From the NCBI RefSeq assembly GCF_009674765.1, contig NZ_WKKF01000003.1:273848-337847 (forward strand): a stretch of 64,000 nt of DNA, written 5' to 3'. Source of the DNA: Metabacillus idriensis. Its GTDB lineage: Bacteria > Bacillota > Bacilli > Bacillales > Bacillaceae. How positions within the stretch are numbered: position 1 is the stretch's first letter; every line of letters begins with the position of its first letter. The position numbers and the translations under genes are program-made. Positions 55,200-64,000 of the stretch are shown here, piece by piece. The notes beneath the pieces are model-generated. The model was not told the DNA's origin. It saw only the letters and a list, made by a program, of their open reading frames with translations, and ran no database searches.

Positions 55200-57403
55200 G
55201 GAATCGCCCCTCTCCAAGCTGTTTCAAGCGCGCTTACCTTAGATTGAATTAAGATTTCGCCTGTTTCATTCTTCACAGTGAAGGCTGCATCTTCTGTTAC
55301 GCTTCCGATTAGTGCAGCATCTGTCATTTCTTCAAAAGCTGTCTGGTGTTCAGGCTTAACTGTCACGATAAAGCGGGACTGTGTTTCACTGAACAGCGCG
55401 GCAACTGCTTCGCCATTTACTGTGATGCTTGCGCCAAGCCCGTTCGTGCCGAATGTGCTTTCTGCAGCTGCTACTGCTAAGCCGCCTTCTGCTACGTCAT
55501 GGGCAGAGGCTACTAATCCTGCGCGAATGGCTGCAGATAATTGCGCCTGGCGCTCTGCTTCAACTCCAAGATCCATTTCAGGTGCTTTGCCGAAAATCTT
55601 GCCGTGAACCATTTTTTGCAGCTCGCTGCCGCCAAATTCAGCTTTCGTCTCTCCGATCAAGTAAATCAGGTCGCCTGCTGCTTTGAAGGATTGTGTTGTA
55701 ATGTATTTTGTATCTTCAATGAGTCCAACCATCCCGATAACAGGTGTCGGATAAACAGCTGTTCCGTTTGTTTCATTATAAAGCGATACGTTTCCGCCAA
55801 TTACCGGTGAATTCAGCACACGGCATGCTTCACTCATGCCATCAGCTGCTTTTTCGATTTGCCAGAAGATCTCTGGCTTTTCAGGATTCCCAAAGTTCAG
55901 ACAGTCTGTTACTGCAAGAGGTCTTCCCCCTGAGCAGACGATATTGCGTGCTGCTTCAGCAACTGCAATCATGCCGCCAACCTCAGGATCGAGGTAAAGA
56001 TATCTTGAGTTGCAGTCTGTTGTCATCGCAAGTGCTTTATTTGTATCGCGAATACGGAGAACCGCTGCATCAGATCCAGGCGCTACAACCGTATTTGTGC
56101 GGACCATGTAGTCATATTGATCATAAACCCATTCTTTGCTCGCAATTGTCGGCTGTTTTAAGAGGTTCTCAAGTGTTTCTTTCAAGTCGCCCACTTCAGG
56201 CGTGCTTGCTTCCATCTCCTGGAACTCTTTGTAATAAGCCGGCTCAGCAGATGGCTTGTGATAGACGGGTGCTTCTTCAGCCAATGCATCAACCGGAATT
56301 TCTACAACAACCTCGCCTTTATGGAGAAGGCGGAGCATTTTATCATCTGTTACAACCCCGATTGCTTTTGCTTCAAGCTCATATTTGTCAAAAATGTCGG
56401 TGATTTCTTTTTCGCGGCCCCGTTCAACGACTAATACCATCCGCTCCTGTGATTCTGAGAGCATCATTTCATAAGGTGTCATTCCTGCTTCACGCTGCGG
56501 TACTAAATCTAAATTCATCTCGATGCCTGAACCTGCTTTGCTCGCCATTTCAGCAGTCGAGCTTGTAAGTCCGGCTGCTCCCATGTCCTGAATGCCAACA
56601 AGAGCATCGCATTTTATAACCTCTAGACAAGCTTCAAGCAAAAGCTTTTCCATAAACGGATCGCCTACTTGGACAGCAGGGCGTTTTTCATCTGATGCAT
56701 CTGTCAGTTCTTCTGATGCAAATGTAGCGCCGTGAATACCGTCGCGGCCTGTTTTAGCGCCCACATACATCACGGTATTGCCGATTCCTTTTGCTACACC
56801 TTTTTTTATATCTTCATGGTTGATTAAGCCCACACACATCGCATTTACAAGCGGATTTCCATCATAAGAAGGATCAAACTGAATCTCTCCTCCGACAGTA
56901 GGAATACCGATGCAGTTTCCGTAGCCTGCAATACCTGCAACAACTTCTTCAAACAAATAACGAACGCGAGGAGATGTTAATTCCCCGAAGCGCAGAGAGT
57001 TTAATAGGGCAATAGGACGCGCACCCATTGAAAAAACATCACGGATGATTCCGCCTACGCCTGTTGCTGCCCCTTGATAAGGTTCAATCGCGGAAGGGTG
57101 ATTATGGCTTTCGATTTTAAACACAACTGCCTGCTCGTCTCCAATATCAACGATCCCTGCACCTTCGCCAGGTCCTTGAAGAACATGCTCGCCTGTAGTT
57201 GGGAACTTCTTTAAAACAGGCTTGGAATTTTTATAGCTGCAGTGCTCTGACCACATGACAGAGAAAATACCGAGCTCTGTATAATTCGGCAGGCGTCCCA
57301 TAATCTTTTCAATCATTGAAAACTCATCATCACTAACGCCCATTTGACGGTAGATTTTCTCTTCTTTAATCATTTGCTGTGTTGGTTCAAGCAGTAGTGA
57401 CAT
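55175..57403 (-). CDS. purL: Phosphoribosylformylglycinamidine synthase subunit II
   Basis: A 742-residue small-type PurL, catalytic ATPase subunit of the PurLQS complex. [45 protein letters not shown] and [16 protein letters not shown] are seen near the N-terminus, and [17 protein letters not shown] near the end. Length equals the B. subtilis protein. Its start overlaps purQ by 17 bases. Confidence 0.97.
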   Translation of the reverse strand: MSLLLEPTQQMIKEEKIYRQMGVSDDEFSMIEKIMGRLPNYTELGIFSVMWSEHCSYKNSKPVLKKFPTTGEHVLQGPGEGAGIVDIGDEQAVVFKIESHNHPSAIEPYQGAATGVGGIIRDVFSMGARPIALLNSLRFGELTSPRVRYLFEEVVAGIAGYGNCIGIPTVGGEIQFDPSYDGNPLVNAMCVGLINHEDIKKGVAKGIGNTVMYVGAKTGRDGIHGATFASEELTDASDEKRPAVQVGDPFMEKLLLEACLEVIKCDALVGIQDMGAAGLTSSTAEMASKAGSGIEMNLDLVPQREAGMTPYEMMLSESQERMVLVVERGREKEITDIFDKYELEAKAIGVVTDDKMLRLLHKGEVVVEIPVDALAEEAPVYHKPSAEPAYYKEFQEMEASTPEVGDLKETLENLLKQPTIASKEWVYDQYDYMVRTNTVVAPGSDAAVLRIRDTNKALAMTTDCNSRYLYLDPEVGGMIAVAEAARNIVCSGGRPLAVTDCLNFGNPEKPEIFWQIEKAADGMSEACRVLNSPVIGGNVSLYNETNGTAVYPTPVIGMVGLIEDTKYITTQSFKAAGDLIYLIGETKAEFGGSELQKMVHGKIFGKAPEMDLGVEAERQAQLSAAIRAGLVASAHDVAEGGLAVAAAESTFGTNGLGASITVNGEAVAALFSETQSRFIVTVKPEHQTAFEEMTDAALIGSVTEDAAFTVKNETGEILIQSKVSALETAWRGAIPCLLKSED

Positions 57404-58070
57404 GAGATTCCCTCCAGTTTTTCACGATCGATTTAAATAGGTTCAGTCCGTCCGCGCTTCCAAGCAGTGCATCAACTGCACGTTCCGGATGCGGCATCAT
57501 TCCAAGAACATTTCCGCGCTCATTGACGATTCCCGCGATATCTTCCAAACTTCCATTTGGATTGTTTTCATATGTGAAGACAATTTGATTGTTTTCTCTT
57601 AATCTTTCTAAAGTCAGCTCATCACAATAGTAGTTTCCTTCACCATGTGCGATTGGAACAGAGATGGCCTGCTCTTTTTCATAGGCAGAGGTAAACATTG
57701 TTTTTTCATTTTGAACAATTAGCTTTGTCGGACGGCATATGAATTTCAAGTTTTCATTGCGCTTCATCGCACCAGGCAATAAACCTGCTTCAAGTAAAAT
57801 CTGAAACCCGTTGCAGACGCCAAGAACCGGCTTACCCGCTTCAGCAGCTTTAACAACTTCCTTCATGACATTTGCAAAACGTGCAATCGCACCGGAACGA
57901 AGGTAATCTCCGTATGAGAATCCCCCTGGAAGGAGAATGCCGTCAAAACGGCTTAGATCTGCTTCATCATGCCAAACGTATTCTGCTTCTTCTCCAAGCT
58001 CATCTTTGACAGCGTGGAACATATCGATATCACAGTTTGATCCCGGAAAAACGATGACGGCGAATTTCAC
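57387..58070 (-). CDS. purQ: Phosphoribosylformylglycinamidine synthase subunit I (glutaminase)
   Basis: A 227-residue class I glutamine amidotransferase feeding ammonia to Pur[32 protein letters not shown], the nucleophile cysteine in [20 protein letters not shown] and the catalytic HPE region ([10 protein letters not shown]) are all present. It overlaps purS by 4 bases and purL by 17. Confidence 0.97.
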   Translation of the reverse strand: MKFAVIVFPGSNCDIDMFHAVKDELGEEAEYVWHDEADLSRFDGILLPGGFSYGDYLRSGAIARFANVMKEVVKAAEAGKPVLGVCNGFQILLEAGLLPGAMKRNENLKFICRPTKLIVQNEKTMFTSAYEKEQAISVPIAHGEGNYYCDELTLERLRENNQIVFTYENNPNGSLEDIAGIVNERGNVLGMMPHPERAVDALLGSADGLNLFKSIVKNWRESHVTTA

Positions 58071-58321
58071 TGTGCGACAACCTCCTCCACCTCATAGCGA
58101 TAGTCTTCAATGACTGTATTTGCAAGCAGCTTTTCGCACATTTCACGAACCGTTGCGTCCAGGTCACGCTCAGTCTTTTCAATCGTAAGCTCCATGTACT
58201 TTCCGATACGAACATCGTTAACCTCTTTGTAGTTCATGCTGTGCAATGCGTGCTGTACCGCGCTTCCCTGTGGATCAAGAACGCTTTCTCTGAGTGTAAC
58301 GAATACCTTTACTTTGTACAT
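58067..58321 (-). CDS. purS: Phosphoribosylformylglycinamidine synthase subunit PurS
   Basis: An 84-residue small subunit that bridges PurL and PurQ. It starts [18 protein letters not shown] and contains [18 protein letters not shown], the usual PurS pattern. GGAGGAGAAACAGC precedes the ATG. It overlaps the end of purC by 13 bases and purQ by 4. Confidence 0.96.
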   Translation of the reverse strand: MYKVKVFVTLRESVLDPQGSAVQHALHSMNYKEVNDVRIGKYMELTIEKTERDLDATVREMCEKLLANTVIEDYRYEVEEVVAQ

Positions 58322-59040
58322 GCTGTTTCTCCTCCTAAACGATTTAAAATTTCTGAGTATGCATCTGTTAAGCTGCCGATATCACGGCGGAAAACATCTT
58401 TATCAAACTTTTCATTCGTTTTTTCGTCCCATAACCGGCACGTATCAGGCGAAATCTCATCTGCTAAAAGCAGCGTGCCATCCTTTGTTAAACCAAATTC
58501 TAACTTGAAGTCCACCAGGCGGATGCCGCAGTCTTTGAAATGGCTGATTAAAACCTGATTCACTTTTAATGCCGCTTCCTTCAGCTCCTGCACTTGCTCT
58601 TTCGTTGCAGCTTCAAGGAGTTCAATGTGATCTTCCGTGATAAGAGGATCACCCAGATCATCATTTTTATAATAGAATTCTACAATTGGAGTTTTAAGCG
58701 GTGTTCCTTCCTCTATTCCAAGTCGCTTTGAGAGGCTTCCTGCCATGATGTTGCGGACTACGACCTCAAGCGGCACGATCGAAACCTCTTTGACAAGCTG
58801 CTCTGTTTGGGAAAGCCTTTTAATGAAATGACTTTCAATGCCGTTCTCAGCTAGCTTTTCAAACAGCAGCGTTGAGATTTCATTATTCAAACGGCCTTTT
58901 CCTTCGATTTCAGCTTTCTTCTCACCATTGAAGGCTGTTGCAGAGTTTTTATATGAAACTAGTAAAACAGCATCTTCATTTGTGCGGTAAATTTGCTTCG
59001 CCTTGCCTTCATAAAGCAGGTTCAACTTTTGAATAGTCAT
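58309..59040 (-). CDS. purC: SAICAR synthetase
   Basis: A 243-residue ATP-dependent ligase joining CAIR and aspartate. It contains LLYEGKAKQIYRT, SYKNSATAFNG, the substrate region VPLEVVVRNIMAGSLSKR and LVDFKLEFGLTKDG with DEISPDTCRLWD. AGGAGGATTTTC precedes the ATG. It is separated from purB by a 224-base gap holding a repeat copy and a terminator-like hairpin, the only large gap in the operon. Confidence 0.97.
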   Translation of the reverse strand: MTIQKLNLLYEGKAKQIYRTNEDAVLLVSYKNSATAFNGEKKAEIEGKGRLNNEISTLLFEKLAENGIESHFIKRLSQTEQLVKEVSIVPLEVVVRNIMAGSLSKRLGIEEGTPLKTPIVEFYYKNDDLGDPLITEDHIELLEAATKEQVQELKEAALKVNQVLISHFKDCGIRLVDFKLEFGLTKDGTLLLADEISPDTCRLWDEKTNEKFDKDVFRRDIGSLTDAYSEILNRLGGETACTK

Positions 59041-59079
59041 GAAAATCCTCCTAATAACGACAGAATATTGGGAACTATC

Positions 59080-59205
59080 GAAGTGCGGAATCGCCCGGTT
59101 AGCTCAGGCATGGCAGATAAGGATTTGGCAGTAAAGGCGCTTTTTGCCTTTGCTGACGAATCCGTTCTGGCCGAGGAGTTGGGCGATGCAGCCGGACACC
59201 ATCGA
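59080..59205 (+). repeat. Structured intergenic repeat family 1, copy D, inside the purine operon
   Basis: GAAGTGCGGAATCGCCCGG to GGACACC, with the central hairpin AAAGGC-GCTTTTT-GCCTTT and TCGCCC/GGGCGA arms. It lies between purB and purC in the opposite orientation to the operon, so the purine message would carry its reverse complement. Confidence 0.8.
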
Positions 59206-59216
59206 AGTGCTTCTTT

Positions 59217-59245
59217 AAAAAAGAGGCAAATAAAATATTTACCTC
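59217..59245 (-). terminator. Terminator-like hairpin between purB and purC
   Basis: On the minus strand a 10 bp stem with one G-U pair (59245-59236 with 59232-59223) and a TTT loop is followed by TTTTTT. This is a normal intrinsic terminator shape, 20 bases after the purB stop. I see no clear promoter between it and purC. Confidence 0.65.
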
Positions 59246-59264
59246 ATTGTTTTTTTGATTCAGC

Positions 59265-60557
59265 TTATAGACCTAAACGGTCAAAAATCGTATCTACACC
59301 TTTTAAGTGGTAGTTGTAATCAAAGCAGTCATCAATCAGTTCACTTGATAGACGGTCTGTGATCGTTCCATCCGCTTCTACCAGGCTGCGGAATGGCACT
59401 TGTTTTTCCCATGCTTCCATCGCTTTTGGCTGCACGATATCATAAGCCTGCTCCCGTGTCATACCTGAATCAATCAAGGCAAGAAGAACGCGCTGTGAGT
59501 AGATAAGGCCAAGTGTGCGGTCCATGTTGCGCTTCATGTTTTCAGGGAAGACCGTCAAATTCTTCACGATGTTGCCGAAGCGGTTCAGCATGTAGTTTAA
59601 TGCAATGGTTGCATCCGGCAGAATGATTCGCTCTGCAGATGAGTGTGAGATGTCGCGCTCATGCCATAGAGGCACATTTTCGTAAGCAGTCATCATATAC
59701 CCGCGGATGACTCTTGCAAGACCTGTCATGTTTTCAGAACCAATCGGGTTGCGTTTGTGAGGCATTGCTGAAGATCCTTTTTGGCCTTTTGCAAAGAATT
59801 CTTCAACCTCGCGTGTTTCACTCTTTTGAAGACCGCGAACCTCTGTTGCGAATTTCTCAATTGAAGTTGCGATTAATGCAAGTGTGCTCATATAATCAGC
59901 GTGACGGTCGCGCTGCAATGTCTGAGTAGAGATTGGAGCTGCCTGCAAGCCTAACTTTTCACACACATATGCTTCAACAAATGGATCGATGTTCGCATAT
60001 GTACCAACTGCGCCGGACATTTTTCCGAATTCAATGCCTTCTGCTGAACGCTTGAAGCGCTCTAAGTTGCGTTTCATTTCCTCGTACCACAGGCCAAGCT
60101 TAAGGCCAAACGTCGTCGGCTCAGCGTGTACACCATGTGTACGGCCCATCATGACTGTGTATTTGTGTTCAATCGCTTTGTTTTTTAAGATCTCAACAAA
60201 GTTTTCAATGTCTTTTAAGAGAATATCGTTAGCCTGTTTTAAAAGATAAGAAAGAGCTGTATCAACTACATCTGTAGAAGTTAAGCCGTAATGCACCCAT
60301 TTTCTTTCGTCTCCAAGCGTTTCAGAAACGGCTCTTGTAAAAGCAACCACATCGTGGCGTGTTTCTTCTTCAATCTCTTTGATGCGGTTAATATCAAATG
60401 AAGCGTTTTGACGAAGCAGCTTTACGTCTTCCTTTGGGATGTGCCCAAGCTCAGCCCATGCCTCGCATGCAAGAATTTCAACCTCAAGCCAAGCTTTAAA
60501 ACGGTTTTCTTCCGTCCAAATTGCACCCATTTCAGGTCTTGTGTAGCGTTCAATCAT
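59265..60557 (-). CDS. purB: Adenylosuccinate lyase
   Basis: A 430-residue fumarase-superfamily lyase acting twice in purine synthesis, on SAICAR and on adenylosuccinate. [19 protein letters not shown] is the typical start. [14 protein letters not shown] carries the catalytic histidine, and the flexible signature loop [20 protein letters not shown] is intact. Length is standard. It lies 16 bases after purK. Confidence 0.97.
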   Translation of the reverse strand: MIERYTRPEMGAIWTEENRFKAWLEVEILACEAWAELGHIPKEDVKLLRQNASFDINRIKEIEEETRHDVVAFTRAVSETLGDERKWVHYGLTSTDVVDTALSYLLKQANDILLKDIENFVEILKNKAIEHKYTVMMGRTHGVHAEPTTFGLKLGLWYEEMKRNLERFKRSAEGIEFGKMSGAVGTYANIDPFVEAYVCEKLGLQAAPISTQTLQRDRHADYMSTLALIATSIEKFATEVRGLQKSETREVEEFFAKGQKGSSAMPHKRNPIGSENMTGLARVIRGYMMTAYENVPLWHERDISHSSAERIILPDATIALNYMLNRFGNIVKNLTVFPENMKRNMDRTLGLIYSQRVLLALIDSGMTREQAYDIVQPKAMEAWEKQVPFRSLVEADGTITDRLSSELIDDCFDYNYHLKGVDTIFDRLGL

Positions 60558-60573
60558 TGATAAATCCTCCGTT

Positions 60574-61704
60574 CTATTGTTGAGCCCATAGTTTGTTGAT
60601 CTCTGTTTCCGTCTGATCTATTGCCTCTGTTAAAAAAGTGACGTGGCCCATTTTCCGTCTGTGCTTCGCCTCTTTTTTACCGTACAAGTATATCTTACCT
60701 TCGCGGAATAACGAAAGATTATTTAAAACAAGCGGCATATGTTCGCCTAAAACGTTGACCATCAGCCCAGGATGCAGCAGTGCCGGCTTTCCGAGCGGCA
60801 AATTGCATACAGCTCTGATGTGCTGCTCAAATTGATCCGTCTCGCAAAGATCGATCGTGTAATGACCGGAATTGTGCGGCCTTGGAGCAAGCTCGTTTAT
60901 AAATACTTCACCGTCTTCTGTCACAAACATTTCAACAGCAAGTGTCCCGACCAGGCTAAAAGCTTTTGCAAGCAGGTCTGCCTGTTTTCTTGCATCTTCA
61001 GCAACCTCTTCCTGTATTCTTGCAGGCACGATGCTTTGATGTAGGATATTGTTTACATGGATATTTTCTGCAATTGGTAATGAGCTGATCTCTCCATCAG
61101 AATTTCTGGCAACAATCACCGAGATCTCTTTTTCAAAAGACACCCACTTTTCCAAAATACATGTACCGCTGTTTAAAAGCTCTGCAGCTTCAGGTATATC
61201 GCTTTCCTGCCTGATTACAGCCTGCCCTTTACCATCGTAGCCACCTCTGCATGTTTTCAAAACACATGGATACTGAAGTTCTTGCACAGCAGCGGAAAGT
61301 TCTTCTGCTGTTTTGACAATCCTGTAGTCTGCAACCTTGCAGCCCGCGTCTGTAATCGCCTTTTTCTCTGTCTCGCGATCTTGAGTTAAAGCGAGAAGAA
61401 CAGAACCTTGAGGCAGGTGTGCATTTTCTTCAATCCATTTTAAAGCCTCGTAATCTATGTTTTCAAACTCGTAAGTTATCACATCACTAAGTTCAGCAAG
61501 CTTCTTTATCGCTGATAAATCATTGTATGAAGCAGTAATTTCATAGTCTGCAAGCTGTCCGCACGGTGAGTTCGGGGTCGGATCTAAAACAGCAACATCA
61601 TATCCCATGCTTTTGGCAGCCACTGTCATCATTCTTCCAAGCTGTCCGCCGCCGATAATTCCAATTGTAGAACCCGGCAAAATCGTTTTGTTAGACAAGC
61701 TCAT
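60574..61704 (-). CDS. purK: N5-carboxyaminoimidazole ribonucleotide synthase
   Basis: A 376-residue ATP-grasp enzyme that carboxylates AIR with bicarbonate. It contains [46 protein letters not shown] and [17 protein letters not shown]. The frame extends upstream through purE, but the ATG at 61704, with GGAAAG just before it, matches homologues. This gives a 14-base overlap with purE. Confidence 0.96.
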   Translation of the reverse strand: MSLSNKTILPGSTIGIIGGGQLGRMMTVAAKSMGYDVAVLDPTPNSPCGQLADYEITASYNDLSAIKKLAELSDVITYEFENIDYEALKWIEENAHLPQGSVLLALTQDRETEKKAITDAGCKVADYRIVKTAEELSAAVQELQYPCVLKTCRGGYDGKGQAVIRQESDIPEAAELLNSGTCILEKWVSFEKEISVIVARNSDGEISSLPIAENIHVNNILHQSIVPARIQEEVAEDARKQADLLAKAFSLVGTLAVEMFVTEDGEVFINELAPRPHNSGHYTIDLCETDQFEQHIRAVCNLPLGKPALLHPGLMVNVLGEHMPLVLNNLSLFREGKIYLYGKKEAKHRRKMGHVTFLTEAIDQTETEINKLWAQQ

Positions 61705-62179
61705 CACTGCTTTCCAGCACGTTTTTTTTCGTTCGTTCACGTCTTGTTTCCAGCGCTTCTGCAATCTCACCATTTGTTATCGATAAGATTTGTGCAGCAA
61801 GCAGCCCCGCGTTTACCGCTCCTGCTTTACCAATCGCAACTGTTGCAACCGGAACACCTCCGGGCATTTGAACAATTGACAACAGGGAATCCATGCCATT
61901 CAGCGCTTTTGACTGAACAGGCACTCCAATAACAGGAAGCGTTGTCTTCGCTGCTACCATGCCAGGCAAATGCGCTGCACCGCCTGCACCTGCAATAATA
62001 ACCTTTAACCCTCTATTTCTAGCATCTTCTGCGTATTCAAACATATAATCAGGTGTACGATGCGCTGAAACGACTTTTTTCTCGTAAGTCACCTGCAGCT
62101 CATCTAAAATCTCGCACGCGTGCTTCATCGTTTCCCAGTCAGACGTGCTTCCCATAATAATCCCAACCGCTGCTTCCAT
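61691..62179 (-). CDS. purE: N5-CAIR mutase
   Basis: A 162-residue mutase converting N5-CAIR to [44 protein letters not shown] and the [14 protein letters not shown] core are all present. Codons up to 62224 are open but are part of the leader. AAGGTGGG is placed for the ATG at 62179, giving the B. subtilis length. First gene of the purine operon, behind the riboswitch. Confidence 0.97.
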   Translation of the reverse strand: MEAAVGIIMGSTSDWETMKHACEILDELQVTYEKKVVSAHRTPDYMFEYAEDARNRGLKVIIAGAGGAAHLPGMVAAKTTLPVIGVPVQSKALNGMDSLLSIVQMPGGVPVATVAIGKAGAVNAGLLAAQILSITNGEIAEALETRRERTKKNVLESSDELV

Positions 62180-62204
62180 TCTATATCCCACCTTTTTTAT
62201 CCAT

Positions 62205-62259
62205 AAAAAAAGCCCAGCATGCATCGCTTCTCTATAAGAGAAAGCAATACAAACCGGGC
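62205..62259 (-). terminator. Riboswitch-controlled terminator in the pur leader
   Basis: On the minus strand GCCCGG...GCTTTCTC / GAGAAGC...TGGGC forms a long interrupted stem with loop TTATA, followed by seven T. It is downstream of the purine aptamer and upstream of purE. Confidence 0.85.
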
Positions 62260-62311
62260 ATCAGAACATTTTTAAAGAAAGCCGTTCCATGACAGGCTGA
62301 AAATTACTTTC

Positions 62312-62380
62312 CCTCATAGTCCAATAATTTACGGTTATCGGGTAGAAACTTTCGGGCCATATTCCCGACTTTATATGAGG
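62312..62380 (-). ncRNA. Purine (guanine-class) riboswitch aptamer
   Basis: The minus strand shows the complete purine riboswitch: P1 CCTCATA/TATGAGG, P2 TCGGG/CCCGA with loop AATATGG, core AAGTTTCTACC and P3 CCGATA/TATTGG with loop ACCGTAAAT. The joining segment ACTAT has C at the specificity position, which selects guanine or hypoxanthine rather than adenine. Ligand binding should favour the downstream terminator and shut off the pur operon. Confidence 0.95.
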
Positions 62381-62410
62381 TAAAATACATTCGTTTTCAT
62401 ATCCATGTTT

Positions 62411-62440
62411 ATCATAACAGCACACTTGAGAAGTTGTCAA
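62411..62440 (-). promoter_or_regulatory. Sigma-A promoter of the purine operon
   Basis: On the minus strand TTGACA (62440-62435), 18-base spacer, TATGAT (62416-62411). Transcription would begin about 25 bases before the aptamer. Confidence 0.8.
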
Positions 62441-62443
62441 CGC

Positions 62444-62487
62444 AAAATCGAACAATAATGTTTATCTAGACAAAAATGTTCGTATTT
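62444..62487. promoter_or_regulatory. PurR operator: two inverted PurBoxes
   Basis: AAAATCGAACAAT at 62444-62456 (plus) and AAATACGAACATT at 62487-62475 (minus) each match the PurBox AWWWCCGAACWWT with one mismatch. They face each other just upstream of the -35 hexamer, as in B. subtilis. The distal box touches the stop codon of yebG. Confidence 0.85.
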
Positions 62488-62686
62488 AGATCAGTTTTCC
62501 TTCAAAAACTATCTTTTTACCATAAGGTACCACTTCAATAGCACCATTTACCTTCTCTTCTTTAAAGATGGGCTCTTCCATTCTTCTTACAGGCATATAT
62601 CCTTCTTTTTGCATATGGGAAAGACAGCTGTCAATCGTCTCGCCCTCAAGCACTTCGAACTTTCGCTTTTTAGGTTTATCCGTCAT
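62486..62686 (-). CDS. yebG: YebG, NETI-motif protein
   Basis: A 66-residue protein with [20 protein letters not shown] near its start; the NETI position reads GETI here. It ends IVFEGKLI. Function is unknown. It always sits between yebE and purE in Bacillus, and that order is kept here. Its ATG overlaps the yebE stop (ATGA). Its own 3' end reaches into the PurR operator. Confidence 0.85.
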   Translation of the reverse strand: MTDKPKKRKFEVLEGETIDSCLSHMQKEGYMPVRRMEEPIFKEEKVNGAIEVVPYGKKIVFEGKLI

Positions 62687-63225
62687 ACCTCAATCTTGCT
62701 CCTTCTTACAGCCTTCACCCAGAAACCGCCATGTATGGTTTTGGGTTCAAAAGCAATAATAAACGCCTTCGGATCAAGCTCCTTAATCGCAGCATATAAA
62801 TTCAGCTCATACCTGCGCGGCGTCAGAATCTGCATCGCCAAACGATCGCCCTCGCGCCCGTTCGCCATCCAGTCTGTCACACCATATCCGCGGTCTCTTA
62901 AAATCGCCGGCAAATCCTTCTCACTCTCTGTTGAAATCACATTAACTGTAATATACCCTAGAGCAAGCTTCTCTTCAATCTTCATCCCTACAACAACTCC
63001 AATGCCATAACCAACAGCATAAGCAATCAAGTTCTGAATCTCATTTAAATTATCGAGCACCAGCCCAAGGCCAATGACATAAATAACAACCTCAATCGTA
63101 CTGATAAAAGCCGCTAAATACCGCTGACCCTTTAACGTCAAAATCATGCGTATCGTAAAAAATGATACATAAACAATATTGATGAGCAAGATGATGAACA
63201 CCATCGTTACACTATTTGAAAGCAA
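62683..63225 (-). CDS. yebE: YebE, UPF0316/DUF2179 membrane protein
   Basis: A 180-residue protein with an N-terminal membrane domain of two or three helices (residues about 5-90, including [14 protein letters not shown]). A soluble DUF2179 domain follows (about 100-175, with [11 protein letters not shown] and [13 protein letters not shown]). Function is unknown. It begins with TTG at 63225, 7 bases after AGGAGG. It forms a two-gene unit with yebG directly upstream of the purine operon, as in B. subtilis. Confidence 0.87.
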   Translation of the reverse strand: MLSNSVTMVFIILLINIVYVSFFTIRMILTLKGQRYLAAFISTIEVVIYVIGLGLVLDNLNEIQNLIAYAVGYGIGVVVGMKIEEKLALGYITVNVISTESEKDLPAILRDRGYGVTDWMANGREGDRLAMQILTPRRYELNLYAAIKELDPKAFIIAFEPKTIHGGFWVKAVRRSKIEV

Positions 63226-63322
63226 TCGACTTCCTCCTAACCTTGTTCAACCTTCTAATGAAGGTAACAGGTCATATCTTACTAAAGTTTCTGGAAAGAC
63301 ACAATGGGGGAATGGCGCGCGA

Positions 63323-63429
63323 GGATAAGTAAATGCCGATTCCGGAGAGTGAAACGGGACTTCTGGAGAGTTAGAGCACTCTAAAAAGGATAGTGGAACA
63401 CGGTTTGCAGAGAGTAAGCTCGTAAAGCT
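63323..63429 (+). repeat. 21 bp-period array 3 (five units, one indel)
   Basis: Cores at 63323 (GGATAAGTAA, one extra base), 63344 (GGAGAGTGAA), 63365 (GGAGAGTTAG), 63388 (GGATAGTGGA) and 63409 (AGAGAGTAAG). Steps are 21, 21, 23 and 21 bases. It lies in the 520-base gap between yebE and the rRNA operon. The rest of the gap (63430-63705) shows no gene. Confidence 0.72.
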
Positions 63430-63705
63430 CGTTGAAATGCGCGTTTGAAATGCTATTTAATAGATCAAATTCGCAAGGGCAGCTAGAAAAAGGACATTTT
63501 CAGAGTTATATACATGTAGATTGTGTCTTTTTATAATTTGGCCTTGGTCTGGAGCTTCTGCTCATTCATACACTGGATGACAGCAGCTTCCCCATTTATG
63601 CTCGTCTAAACTCCTTTTCTGCTCGCAAAGTAAGATTTATGCCCGATCAGCCAATTTATTTCAAACACCGGCATCATTTGAAATAAGTTCTCTCTTTTTC
63701 TATAC

Positions 63706-63734
63706 AAAAAAAAGAACAGCATCTCTGCTGTTCT
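63706..63734 (-). terminator. Terminator of the rRNA operon
   Basis: 9 bp perfect stem (63713-63721 with 63726-63734), loop TCTC, eight T on the minus strand. It lies just beyond the 5S 3' end. Confidence 0.9.
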
Positions 63735-63746
63735 CCTTTTATGCGT

Positions 63747-63862
<116 letters not shown>

Positions 63863-63954
63863 CAATATGCAATTGAAGAAAGAATGTTATTCTTTCAAAA
63901 CTAAATAACGTATGATAACAAGATTCACTTAAATGTTACACTTTATTAGACTGT

Positions 63955-64000
63955 GGTTAAGTCCTCGAACGATTAGTATCTGTCAGCTCCACACGTCACC
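63955..64000 (-). rRNA. rrl: 23S ribosomal RNA, 3' end only
   Basis: The minus strand reads GGTGACGTGTGGAGCTGACA and ends GAGGACTTAACC, the conserved last bases of Bacillus 23S rRNA. The gene continues outside the window. Confidence 0.95.

Noticed and set aside
55744-56403. 219-codon plus-strand frame inside purL
   Set aside because: Antisense shadow of purL with Leu/Gln/Ser/Cys-rich composition and no ribosome site.

Overview
The window looks like core chromosome of a Bacillaceae species in the wider Bacillus/Metabacillus group. Gene order from the rRNA operon at the right end back to about 9.9 kb closely follows the Bacillus subtilis block yebE-yebG-purEKBCSQLFMNHD, yerA-yerB-yerC, pcrB-pcrA-ligA-camS(yerH), putP/opuE, gatCAB, dgkB, rlmCD. 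Ribosome binding sites are strong Bacillus-type AGGAGG sequences, and the 5S rRNA is a typical Firmicutes one. Almost all genes lie on the minus strand, the same direction as the rRNA.

Left end (1-9.9 kb, accessory): the tail of a DHA2-type drug exporter, the RNA polymerase recycling factor HelD and a glyoxalase-fold protein. Next comes a spore-coat-like group made of a cupin-DUF5661 fusion, YuzF and a manganese catalase. The 0.7 kb gap inside this group holds the decayed remains of a [NiFe]-hydrogenase large-subunit gene on the minus strand. A GyrI-like protein, an unrecognised protein and a divergent WYL regulator follow.

9.9-19.3 kb: translation and tRNA/rRNA modification genes (dus2, rlmCD, gatCAB), the lipid kinase dgkB and a membrane-anchored GDPD enzyme. 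18.3-33.1 kb: one long galactoside operon transcribed leftward from a sigma-A promoter with a perfect cre box. It encodes a sugar-binding lipoprotein, two permeases, GH35, GH36 and GH42 galactosidases, the Leloir genes galK-galE-galT-galM and a LacI-type regulator. No transport ATPase is present, so a shared MsmX-type ATPase elsewhere is expected. Sugars would be imported intact, hydrolysed inside the cell and fed into UDP-galactose metabolism.

33.3-49.3 kb: a small heat shock protein, a proline symporter (putP/opuE type) and P5C dehydrogenase (rocA), then the replication/repair operon pcrB-pcrA-ligA-camS and the yerA-yerB-yerC operon. Three plus-strand genes interrupt the block: DUF3231, DUF2892 and a 33-residue membrane peptide. 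49.3-62.5 kb: the complete purine operon with PurR boxes, a sigma-A promoter, a guanine-type riboswitch and its terminator. 62.5-64 kb: yebG, yebE, 5S rRNA and the 3' end of 23S rRNA.

Two intergenic repeat families stand out. One is a roughly 120 bp structured element (at least five copies, all in the same orientation). One copy sits between purB and purC beside a terminator-like hairpin, and the paired arms vary together between copies. The other is a set of three arrays with an almost exact 21 bp period and core GG(A/C)NAGT, each lying between the end of one transcription unit and the next minus-strand gene. No CRISPR array, insertion sequence, prophage or tRNA gene was found.
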